Both the position numbers and the translations under genes were made by a program. A stretch of DNA of 64,000 nt, taken from positions 1 to 64,000 of the forward strand of contig JAVJVY010000017.1 in assembly GCA_040220895.1 (NCBI GenBank), in the 5' to 3' direction. Numbering within the stretch: the stretch's first letter is position 1; every line of letters begins with the position of its first letter. This DNA is from UBA11591 sp040220895. GTDB taxonomy: Bacteria > Bacteroidota > Bacteroidia > Flavobacteriales_E > Vicingaceae. Below the pieces are notes generated by a model. It made no database searches and was not told the origin of the DNA. It saw nothing but the letters and a program-made list of their open reading frames with translations. Positions 44,286 through 51,732 of this stretch are shown here, in pieces.

Positions 44286-47200
44286 ATGCACGGCATTAGG
44301 AGATATACCAACGGGTTCACCGGAAAAGTCTTCTCCGCCCTAATTATCTTATGGCTGGCGACGAACTTTTTTGGACAAGTCGTCCAGGGTCAGATAAACC
44401 CCGAACTTGGTCAACTTCCGGTGGTCAATTATACCTCAAAGAGTTATAAGGCCAGCCCTCAAAACTGGGCCATTGCGCAGGCGCCAAATGGCCTGATGTA
44501 TTTTGGCAACAATGAGGGCGTTCTCGTATACGATGGTAAACAATGGGATCACATTCCAACATTCAACGAATCGGCGGTCAGGGCATTAGACATTGGCCCA
44601 CAGGGTAAAGTATATGTAGGCGGGGTAGGCGATTTCGGTTTTATCTCTACCGATGCACATGGAAAACTTGTTTATGTGTCCCTTCAACGCAAGTTTAATT
44701 TAAAGGAAGAAGATGTAGAAGATGTGTATAATGTAAATGCCTTTGAAGACCGGGTTTATTACATGACCAATCGCAATGTTTATTGCTATAATGGAAAAAG
44801 CCTGCGGGTCTGGGAATCCAAATCCCTTTTTCAATCAGCTTATAACATAGATGGAAAATACATAGTGAACCAGCTTTCTCTGGGCTTATGTGAGTTGGAC
44901 GGGGATTCCCTCAAACCGATTTCTAAAGTGAACGATTTCAAGGGCAAACGCATCTACGACATCGTTTCTTACAGCTCAGATGACATGATGGTCCTCACGG
45001 AAAAAAGCGGTATCAGTCAATTCTTTTTAAATGCCCACAGCGGAGGCAGAAACGAAGAATATCTCATCAAAGTTAATTCAGAAACCAAAGATTTTAGTCC
45101 AAACAATGGACTCTTCCTTCAAGATCATATTCTCTCCATCGGAACCTGGGGCTATGGCCTGCTATTAGTCGATAAGGAAGGAGACATCGTTCAACGCCTT
45201 AATTCCGATTTTGGTTTGAATGACGACGTTATAAACGACCAATTCATGGATAAAGATGGCAACCTTTGGTTGGCTACATCCAACGGAATTTCAAGGGTGA
45301 CATTGAACCCGGGCATATCCGGTTATTCCGATCTTGCGAATGTCAATGAAACCGTCGAAGCAATTACCGAATTCAACGGGAATATATTTCTGGCAACCCA
45401 TACAGGCCTTTACTTCATGGATGCCAATAGTAAAAGCGGTGAATTCCAAAAAATTCCGGGTTTGGACGAAGAGTGTTGGGGCCTTCAAAGTTTCAAGTAC
45501 GGTGACTACGACTGCCTTTTGATCGCTGAAAACAATGCCGTTTATTCCCTGGACGAGAATTTCAAATTAACGCGCCTTGTAGACTGTTACCCATGGACGT
45601 TTCATTTGTTTGAAAGTGATCCTTCATACGTTTTTGTGGGATTGGATGACGGCTTGATCTTTCTGCAATACCGCAACGGTAATTGGCAGGTCAATGAAAA
45701 GATCCCGGGAATTGAAAGAGCAATATACTCAATAGCGGAACCAAGGAAGAATGAATTGTGGCTGGGCAGCCCAAATATTGCAACCAGGGTCAAACTCGAA
45801 TGGATGAAATCAACGGGTGCCTTTCGATGCATCATTGAAGAATTCGGTGAAGAAAATGATTTACCCAATGGCGATGTCGTAATGGAAGTAATGGGAGATC
45901 AGTTTCTTACAGGAACATCTGAAGGCATTTTCAAATACAACAGAGAGAGCGGGAAATTCGAAAAATTGAATCAGTTTGCCGATGCCATGGAGGGTCGAAA
46001 TTTTCAGGTGCACCGGCTTCGACACCAAGAGGGTGGAAAACTATGGATGTCTGCATATTACAATTCTCACTTTTACATGGGATATTTTGACCTTTCGAAA
46101 TCTCCCATAGTATGGGTAGAGAACGCCCTTAAACCGCTTGCCAGTGAAGTGTACCATGCCTGGTATTCTTCTGATGATGAGATTACCTGGTTCGGTGGAC
46201 CCAACGGCCTCTACAGGTATAAGGATCCCGGGTTGACTCATAAGAAAAATGCAGATTACCAAGTTCTAATCAGAAACGTTGTGCTGAACAATGATTCCAT
46301 TCATTATTTCGGCAATTCGGGCACGGCGGATTATGCGGATTCAAATGACTACGGCAAATCCAGATCGATTCTACCTTTTGAATTCAATTCCCTGATATTT
46401 GAATTCGCTTCGCAATTCCATAAATACCCTGAGTACAATCAATATAGCTACAATCTGGAGGGCTTTACCGAGCATTGGTCGGAATGGAAACCTGAATCCA
46501 AGGCAGTATTTACGAACCTGCATGAGGGTTATTACAAATTCAGGGTTAAGGCTCGTAATACCTACGGACAGGAAAGTGAAATGGCTGAATTTTCTTTTAA
46601 GATCGACCCGCCTTGGTACCGCACCTGGTGGGCCTATTTCATCTACCTGGCCTTTGCATCTTTGATGGTTTATCTGATCGTTTCCATTTACACGCGTAAC
46701 TTGAAAGAGATAATCCGCGAAAAGACTTCTGAGGTTGTCGCTCAAAAGGATGAAATTGAAAAGCAAAAGAATGAAGTAGAAAAGCAGCGATTTGAATTGG
46801 AGGTAAAGAATGCCGACATCACATCTAGTATTAACTACGCCCAGCGCCTTCAGCGCGCCATTCTTCCCGAAGATAAATTGATAAAGGAATATCTACAGGA
46901 TTCATTCGTGCTCTATAAACCTAAAGACATTGTAAGTGGTGACTTTTACTGGTTGGGTCACGTTAACGGTGAAAGCGGACGCGATCTCACCTTATTTGCC
47001 GCGGTAGATTGCACAGGTCATGGGGTTCCCGGTGCCTTCGTGAGCGTGGTTGCAAACGGTGGACTCAATCGGGCAGTGAAAGAATACGGATTGATCGAGC
47101 CGGCTTCTATTCTCGAAAAACTGAATGAAATTGTAGTGGAGACCTTGAGTAAGGGTGAAAATGAATTGCGCGACGGTATGGACATTTCGCTATGCAGTTT

Positions 47201-47624
47201 TGATTTTGAACGCATGGAAATGGAATTTGCCGGGGCAAATAATTCGGCTTATCTGGTGCGCAGAAATGTATCCCAAATGGACCTGGGATTAAACGGGACC
47301 GGACGTTACCATAAAAGCGATCTTGTTGAGATCAGACCTAATAAGCAGCCCGTTGGCTATTATGAATTCAAAGAGGCATTTGTCAACAATAAGATCAAAA
47401 TTCAAAAGGGCGATGTTATCTACCTTTTTTCTGACGGATACGCAGATCAATTCGGCGGTCCCAGGGGAAAGAAATATAACTACCCGCGCTTCAAGGATTT
47501 CCTGACTTCGATCGCACATAAACCAATGGAAGAACAGAAACACCTGATCGACATCGAATTTGAAACCTGGAGGGGAAAGGAAGATCAGGTTGACGACATC
47601 ATTGTTGCCGGAATTCGGGTATGA
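44286..47624 (+). CDS. membrane sensor: propeller, Y_Y_Y domain and SpoIIE phosphatase
   Basis: A 1112-residue protein. A signal peptide (to ~37) is followed by two-component-regulator-type propeller repeats (~60-650; NGLMYFGNNEGVLVYDGKQW, DGNLWLATSNGISR). A Y_Y_Y domain follows (~700-775; YNLEGFTEHWSEW, YYKFRVKARNTYG), then one membrane helix (~782-803) and a coiled coil (~804-850). The cytoplasmic SpoIIE/PP2C phosphatase has KPKDIVSGDFYW, Asp908 in DCTGHGVPGAF, ELRDGMDISLC, LFSDGYADQFGG and the last metal site DDIIVAGI. The usual histidine-kinase half of such hybrid receptors is replaced by a serine phosphatase, which in other systems acts on an anti-sigma antagonist. The target is unknown, and no partner-switch gene is nearby. 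It is probably co-transcribed with the SprB-repeat gene. Confidence 0.9.
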   Translation: MHGIRRYTNGFTGKVFSALIILWLATNFFGQVVQGQINPELGQLPVVNYTSKSYKASPQNWAIAQAPNGLMYFGNNEGVLVYDGKQWDHIPTFNESAVRALDIGPQGKVYVGGVGDFGFISTDAHGKLVYVSLQRKFNLKEEDVEDVYNVNAFEDRVYYMTNRNVYCYNGKSLRVWESKSLFQSAYNIDGKYIVNQLSLGLCELDGDSLKPISKVNDFKGKRIYDIVSYSSDDMMVLTEKSGISQFFLNAHSGGRNEEYLIKVNSETKDFSPNNGLFLQDHILSIGTWGYGLLLVDKEGDIVQRLNSDFGLNDDVINDQFMDKDGNLWLATSNGISRVTLNPGISGYSDLANVNETVEAITEFNGNIFLATHTGLYFMDANSKSGEFQKIPGLDEECWGLQSFKYGDYDCLLIAENNAVYSLDENFKLTRLVDCYPWTFHLFESDPSYVFVGLDDGLIFLQYRNGNWQVNEKIPGIERAIYSIAEPRKNELWLGSPNIATRVKLEWMKSTGAFRCIIEEFGEENDLPNGDVVMEVMGDQFLTGTSEGIFKYNRESGKFEKLNQFADAMEGRNFQVHRLRHQEGGKLWMSAYYNSHFYMGYFDLSKSPIVWVENALKPLASEVYHAWYSSDDEITWFGGPNGLYRYKDPGLTHKKNADYQVLIRNVVLNNDSIHYFGNSGTADYADSNDYGKSRSILPFEFNSLIFEFASQFHKYPEYNQYSYNLEGFTEHWSEWKPESKAVFTNLHEGYYKFRVKARNTYGQESEMAEFSFKIDPPWYRTWWAYFIYLAFASLMVYLIVSIYTRNLKEIIREKTSEVVAQKDEIEKQKNEVEKQRFELEVKNADITSSINYAQRLQRAILPEDKLIKEYLQDSFVLYKPKDIVSGDFYWLGHVNGESGRDLTLFAAVDCTGHGVPGAFVSVVANGGLNRAVKEYGLIEPASILEKLNEIVVETLSKGENELRDGMDISLCSFDFERMEMEFAGANNSAYLVRRNVSQMDLGLNGTGRYHKSDLVEIRPNKQPVGYYEFKEAFVNNKIKIQKGDVIYLFSDGYADQFGGPRGKKYNYPRFKDFLTSIAHKPMEEQKHLIDIEFETWRGKEDQVDDIIVAGIRV

Positions 47625-47646
47625 TATTTGGGGAAATCAGGCAGGC

Positions 47647-48531
47647 CTACTTATTGATCAGGTATATTCCCGTTAGAATGGCTCCCATTCCCATGAACTG
47701 GGTGGCTTCAATCATTTCTCCGTCCAATAGTCCCCAAAATATGGCAACCACCGGAATAAGATAAGTAACAGAAGAAGCATACAAGGCAGAAACTCGCTTG
47801 ATAAGCATGTTAAAGATTATTACTGCCAGCCCCGTTGCGAATACCGAAAGCACCACGATGGCACCAATTGAGATAAGGAAATCTGTTTCAAAGGAGAAGC
47901 GCTGCGCAAAGTCGGTTGTCAGCAAATAAATACCGCAAATTGGTCCAACGAAAAGCAGGCTTGCAGATGTTATAACCGTCGAAGACAGACTGGAAAGGTA
48001 TTTCTTGATCACATTGACGCTGATTGAGTAACAAATGGTAGCACCAACCACCAAGAGGCCGTAAACCGAGATTTCATTTAAACTCATTCCGGGTTTGTAC
48101 AGTAAGAACAGGGCGCCGGCTAGTCCGGTAAGTACACCTACGATATGTATGGTTTTGCTTTTGATCTTAAAAAAAACCAGACCAAATAACAAGGTGAATA
48201 ACGGAACCAGAGAATTCAACATTCCTGCAAGGCTGCTATTGATTTTAGTCTGAGCCAGTGCAAAGAGAAACGCCGGTATTCCGCTGCCGCACAAACCTAC
48301 GACCAAAAGGTATTTCCACAGTTTTTTATCGATCCTTTTCCAGGCGTTGAATCCAAGGGGGGTGAGCGATAAAAAGGCAATGATCATTCGAAGTGCGCCA
48401 AGTTCCTGAAAAGGAATTTCCCTTAATCCGATCTTCATCAAAATGAACGAAGAACCCCAAATAAAGGCCAGGAGAAGCAAGATTCCCCATCTGAAAATTA
48501 ACTCGGAGCTGTTTGGTTTCAAAGCCCGCAA
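47647..48531 (-). CDS. EamA/DMT-superfamily permease
   Basis: A 294-residue inner-membrane protein with ten predicted helices in two EamA halves (residues ~10-145 and ~155-290). LLLAFIWGSSFILMKIGLREIPF is the typical N-terminal EamA motif, and the second half ends VTYLIPVVAIFWGLLDGEMI. Members move amino acids, metabolites or drugs; the substrate cannot be read from sequence. Its end is 22 bases from the convergent sensor gene. Its start faces the divergent metal-domain lipoprotein. Confidence 0.88.
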   Translation of the reverse strand: MRALKPNSSELIFRWGILLLLAFIWGSSFILMKIGLREIPFQELGALRMIIAFLSLTPLGFNAWKRIDKKLWKYLLVVGLCGSGIPAFLFALAQTKINSSLAGMLNSLVPLFTLLFGLVFFKIKSKTIHIVGVLTGLAGALFLLYKPGMSLNEISVYGLLVVGATICYSISVNVIKKYLSSLSSTVITSASLLFVGPICGIYLLTTDFAQRFSFETDFLISIGAIVVLSVFATGLAVIIFNMLIKRVSALYASSVTYLIPVVAIFWGLLDGEMIEATQFMGMGAILTGIYLINK

Positions 48532-48571
48532 AAGTACCCTAATAATTGACCTGAGGTATTAATTTATGTCT

Positions 48572-48579
48572 TAGATTTG
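48572..48579 (+). promoter_or_regulatory. -7 element of the metal-domain lipoprotein gene
   Basis: TAGATTTG at 48572-48579 matches TAnnTTTG, 17 bases before the ATG at 48597. A TTG at 48546-48548 is 23 bases upstream, at the long end of the accepted range. Confidence 0.5.
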
Positions 48580-48596
48580 TGGTAAATAAGACCGTT

Positions 48597-49043
48597 ATGA
48601 AACGTTCCATCCTTGCCCTGACCATGTTAATTTCAGTATTTGTAGTGAACTGTAATCAGGCAAGTGAAGAATCGGTAAAAGTTTTAGCAGATCAGGAATT
48701 AGCGCTGAAAGTGGACGGTATGGTCTGTGCCGTTGGTTGTGCAAAGTACATTGAAAAGCAAGTTGCCAAAATGGATGGCGTTTCAAAATGCGAGGTTGAC
48801 TTTGAAAAAGGCACGGCCAGCATTGTGTTTTCGAGTAGCGTCTTGTCCAAAGAGGCCATCGTTGAATCAATCTCTGACATGAACGGCGGTCAATACAAGG
48901 TGAACGTCACCGGAATGCATAAAATCCAGAACAATACAGATGAACTACCTGAAGGAAGTCAGGACAATGAACCTTCTGTTTCAGAAGTCACCTTCCATTT
49001 TCCAGAACTAGTTACTTTTTTTATTGGACAGCTCACCAGGTAA
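48597..49043 (+). CDS. lipoprotein with heavy-metal-associated (HMA-like) domain
   Basis: A 148-residue protein from the ATG at 48597. A GTG start at 48579 falls in the promoter, so I reject it. The signal ends VVNC, a lipobox-like cysteine near residue 19. Residues ~36-105 form a ferredoxin-like HMA fold: ALKVDGMVCAVGCAKYIEKQ, then VSKCEVDFEKGTASIVF and KEAIVESISDMNGGQYKV. The metal site is CxxxC (C-A-V-G-C) instead of the usual CxxC. The C-terminal ~40 residues are unstructured and acidic. A copper or other soft-metal chaperone at the membrane is likely by family. It lies 18 bases before ctaA, a heme-copper oxidase assembly gene, which supports copper handling. Confidence 0.82.
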   Translation: MKRSILALTMLISVFVVNCNQASEESVKVLADQELALKVDGMVCAVGCAKYIEKQVAKMDGVSKCEVDFEKGTASIVFSSSVLSKEAIVESISDMNGGQYKVNVTGMHKIQNNTDELPEGSQDNEPSVSEVTFHFPELVTFFIGQLTR

Positions 49044-49061
49044 TACCCGTAACCCCTCTGA

Positions 49062-50108
49062 ATGATTGAAACGAATGCTCGCCGGTTTGTACTTTACTGG
49101 CTAGGCAGTGGCTGTTTTTTGATTTTTATTATGGTCCTGGTAGGAGGCATCACCCGTCTTACAGGCTCCGGTCTTTCGATGGTTGACTGGAAGCTCATTA
49201 TGGGAACCATACCGCCGCTTAACGAGTCTGAATGGCTCACGGCTTTCGAGGCGTATAAACAATTTCCGGAATACGATGTGAAGCATGCCGGATTCGATCT
49301 GTCCGATTTCAAGCTCATATTCTTCTGGGAATACTTGCATCGGATGATAGGCCGACTTATAGGACTCGTTTTTATCATTCCTTTCATTATCCTTTTGATA
49401 AGGAAGAAAATCCGTGGTGTTTTTATTTGGAAACTGCTACTGCTATTTAGCTTAGGTGGGCTGCAGGGTTTCTTTGGCTGGTACATGGTTAAAAGTGGTC
49501 TGGCCGAAATACCCCATGTGAGCCATTTTAGGCTGGCCCTGCATCTGATCACGGCCTTTGTGACCTTTGCCTTGACATGGTGGTTGATCCTGAGCATATT
49601 ATTCCCGGAAAGGGTAGAAGGAACAGGTGACAATGTCGGTTTACACGCCACTGTGCTCATCGTATTGACTTTTATTCAAATCATTTACGGGGCATTTGTT
49701 GCAGGATTAAAGGCCGGTCTCTTTTACAATACTTACCCAAAAATGGGGGATAAGTGGATTGCCGAAGGGGTATACGCCATGGAGCCATTTTATCGAAATT
49801 TCATTGAGGGTGTGGCGGGGGTGCAATTCGTACATCGCTACATTGCCATTTTTTTACTGCTCTATATATTCTATATGCTGTTCCGATACATGCGAAAGGC
49901 CATTAACCTTTATTTGGGCAATGCTCTGATCTATCTGGCAGTGGTTGGGCTGACACAGGTCTTACTTGGTATTTTCACCCTTATATACGGCGTGCCTCTG
50001 GCCTTGGCTGTCTTACACCAAATAGGTGCTTTTCTTATGTTAATGGTCTTGATCTATCTGCTCAGGGTAAGCAGATACGCGCCAGTAAAGCATCCAATAT
50101 CCGGTTGA
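49062..50108 (+). CDS. ctaA: heme A synthase (COX15/CtaA)
   Basis: A 348-residue integral membrane enzyme with eight helices that oxidises the C8 methyl of heme O to give heme A for cytochrome c oxidases. The landmarks of the COX15 type are present: GGITRLTGSGLSMVDW in the first loop, FFWEYLHRMIGR with a heme-ligand histidine, HFRLALHL, QFVHRYIAIF and LHQIGAFLML. The four histidine-bearing helices are intact. The long first periplasmic loop is usual for the COX15-like branch. It follows the metal-domain lipoprotein, and no other oxidase genes are in the window. Confidence 0.93.
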   Translation: MIETNARRFVLYWLGSGCFLIFIMVLVGGITRLTGSGLSMVDWKLIMGTIPPLNESEWLTAFEAYKQFPEYDVKHAGFDLSDFKLIFFWEYLHRMIGRLIGLVFIIPFIILLIRKKIRGVFIWKLLLLFSLGGLQGFFGWYMVKSGLAEIPHVSHFRLALHLITAFVTFALTWWLILSILFPERVEGTGDNVGLHATVLIVLTFIQIIYGAFVAGLKAGLFYNTYPKMGDKWIAEGVYAMEPFYRNFIEGVAGVQFVHRYIAIFLLLYIFYMLFRYMRKAINLYLGNALIYLAVVGLTQVLLGIFTLIYGVPLALAVLHQIGAFLMLMVLIYLLRVSRYAPVKHPISG

Positions 50109-50433
50109 ATTCTCCGATGTTTCGAAAGGGTCAAAGAATAAAATTGATTCCTCCATCCGTTTTTCTTACATTTTCCAGAGATTTTATTCTTTTAATATTA
50201 TGGAGTGCTATTCTACTGTGGTTGGGCTTTTCCAGCTAAGGGCTAAATGAAAGTTTCAATAATATTATTCCATCCTTAATTTATCCTTAAGGTACGAAGC
50301 CTTATTTTCTTGTAATAAACATTGACTTCACAAACACTTCACTGACAGTTAATTTCCTAGTGACGTGGTCTTAATAGAGTCCGTCTAGTTTTGCCCCAGT
50401 TCAAACAAGTAACAACTAAAGAAATTAATTGAA
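50109..50433. promoter_or_regulatory. long upstream region with 11-bp-period direct repeats
   Basis: No gene is present. TCCTTAA occurs at 50273-50279 and 50284-50290, and CTTCAC at 50326-50331 and 50337-50342. Both pairs have an 11-bp period, as in sites for OmpR/PhoB-type response regulators. A -7 element TAGTTTTG follows at 50386-50393, about 40 bases before the ATG at 50434. No clear TTG box is present, which would fit an activated promoter. Confidence 0.4.
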
Positions 50434-51612
50434 ATGAAAATTACCAAAATACTCGCAATGATGTTCCTCACTGGAGTTGTTGCATTTTCTTCTTGTAAAA
50501 AAGATAAAGAAGACCCATTGATCCCGCCACCTCCAAGTAATTCGATTGCAGTATCCTCTAACATCACAGCAAGCACCACCTGGACAACAGGTAAGATCTA
50601 TGTGCTTAGGGGCCGAATTGCTGTTGAGGACGGCGTTACTTTGACCATCCAACCAGGTGTTATTGTAAAAGGACAATCCGGAACCGGTGCAAATGCTTCT
50701 GCCCTATTAGTTGCCAGGGGTGGTAAGTTGATGGCAGAAGGAACAGCTGCTCAACCAATCATATTCACTGCTGAAGCCGACGCCATTCAGCCCGGACAGA
50801 TCATTTCACCAAACCTTGACCCTGCAATAAATGGTCTTTGGGGTGGTGTCATTATTTGCGGAAAAGCCAAGATCTCTGCTTCGAATTCAACCGGTGATGT
50901 GAGCGAGGTTCAGATTGAAGGCATTCCTACTTCGGATGCCAACGGACTGTACGGTGGTTCAGATGACATGGACAATTCCGGTACATTGAAATACATCTCA
51001 ATCCGACATGGCGGTACAAACATCGGTGCGGGGAACGAGATCAACGGCCTTACCTTTGGTGGCGTTGGTTCAGGTACTGTAGTAGAGAACATCGAGGTTG
51101 TTGCCAACCAGGACGACGGTTACGAATGGTTTGGTGGAACGGTAAACGTTACTAACGCCATTTCATGGAATGTAGGTGACGACGGTTTTGATACCGATCA
51201 GGCCTGGAGTGGTACGCTGGATAACTTCTATTCCATAACACCTTCGGGTCACATGTTTGAATTAGATGGTCCTGAAGGCTCCATGAGCGGATCACATACC
51301 ATCAAGAATGGCACAGCTATTTGTTCAGATGCAGACGTGACTTCAGAAGATCTGATCAATGTGGATGACAATACAGAAGTCTCTCTCAGTAATATCCACT
51401 TTACCGATGTTCAGACAGGTCAGAAAATCAACAGGGTTACTGCTGCGCTAGTATCATTCAGTGGTATCACCATCAATGTTCCTCAAGACAGCCTTGCCAG
51501 CCATGTGAACGGTACGGTTCCTGCCGGAGTTACTGCCGGAGGGTCATCTGCTGCGAACAAGGCTGCCTTTGCGGGTTGGTCATGGGCCGATGCTGCCGGA
51601 GTCTTGAAATAA
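50434..51612 (+). CDS. surface lipoprotein, beta-helix-like, unknown function
   Basis: A 392-residue lipoprotein with lipobox FSSC followed by KKDKEDPLIPPPPSN, a Bacteroidota surface-export style. The body is rich in Gly, Asn, Asp and Thr with beta turns typical of right-handed beta-helices (TLTIQPGVIVKGQSGTGANA, NGLWGGVIICGKAKIS, GNEINGLTFGGVGSGTVVEN, DDGYEWFGGTVNVTNAISWN). Homologues are often mislabelled multidrug transporter, although nothing here is a membrane transporter. The gene precedes a TonB-dependent receptor by 120 bases, with a hairpin between. The two are probably a substrate-binding or surface component and its receptor, but the substrate is unknown. Confidence 0.8.
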   Translation: MKITKILAMMFLTGVVAFSSCKKDKEDPLIPPPPSNSIAVSSNITASTTWTTGKIYVLRGRIAVEDGVTLTIQPGVIVKGQSGTGANASALLVARGGKLMAEGTAAQPIIFTAEADAIQPGQIISPNLDPAINGLWGGVIICGKAKISASNSTGDVSEVQIEGIPTSDANGLYGGSDDMDNSGTLKYISIRHGGTNIGAGNEINGLTFGGVGSGTVVENIEVVANQDDGYEWFGGTVNVTNAISWNVGDDGFDTDQAWSGTLDNFYSITPSGHMFELDGPEGSMSGSHTIKNGTAICSDADVTSEDLINVDDNTEVSLSNIHFTDVQTGQKINRVTAALVSFSGITINVPQDSLASHVNGTVPAGVTAGGSSAANKAAFAGWSWADAAGVLK

Positions 51613-51688
51613 TAAATGTAATTTCGCGGTCTGAAATTGGACCGGAAGAAAAATAAAAAGTGAAGCAATACTTTTTAAACCAATAATT

Positions 51689-51727
51689 AAACATCCCCGG
51701 CCTTGGCTGGGGGTGTTTATTTTATTA
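51689..51727 (+). terminator. hairpin between the lipoprotein and receptor genes
   Basis: AAACATCCCCGGCC (51689-51702) pairs along its length with GGCTGGGGGTGTTT (51705-51718), including G-U pairs, and TATTTTATT follows. It has the form of an intrinsic terminator but ends only about 6 bases before the receptor ATG at 51733. It could act as an attenuator that sets the lipoprotein-to-receptor ratio. Confidence 0.7.
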
Positions 51728-51732
51728 GAAGC

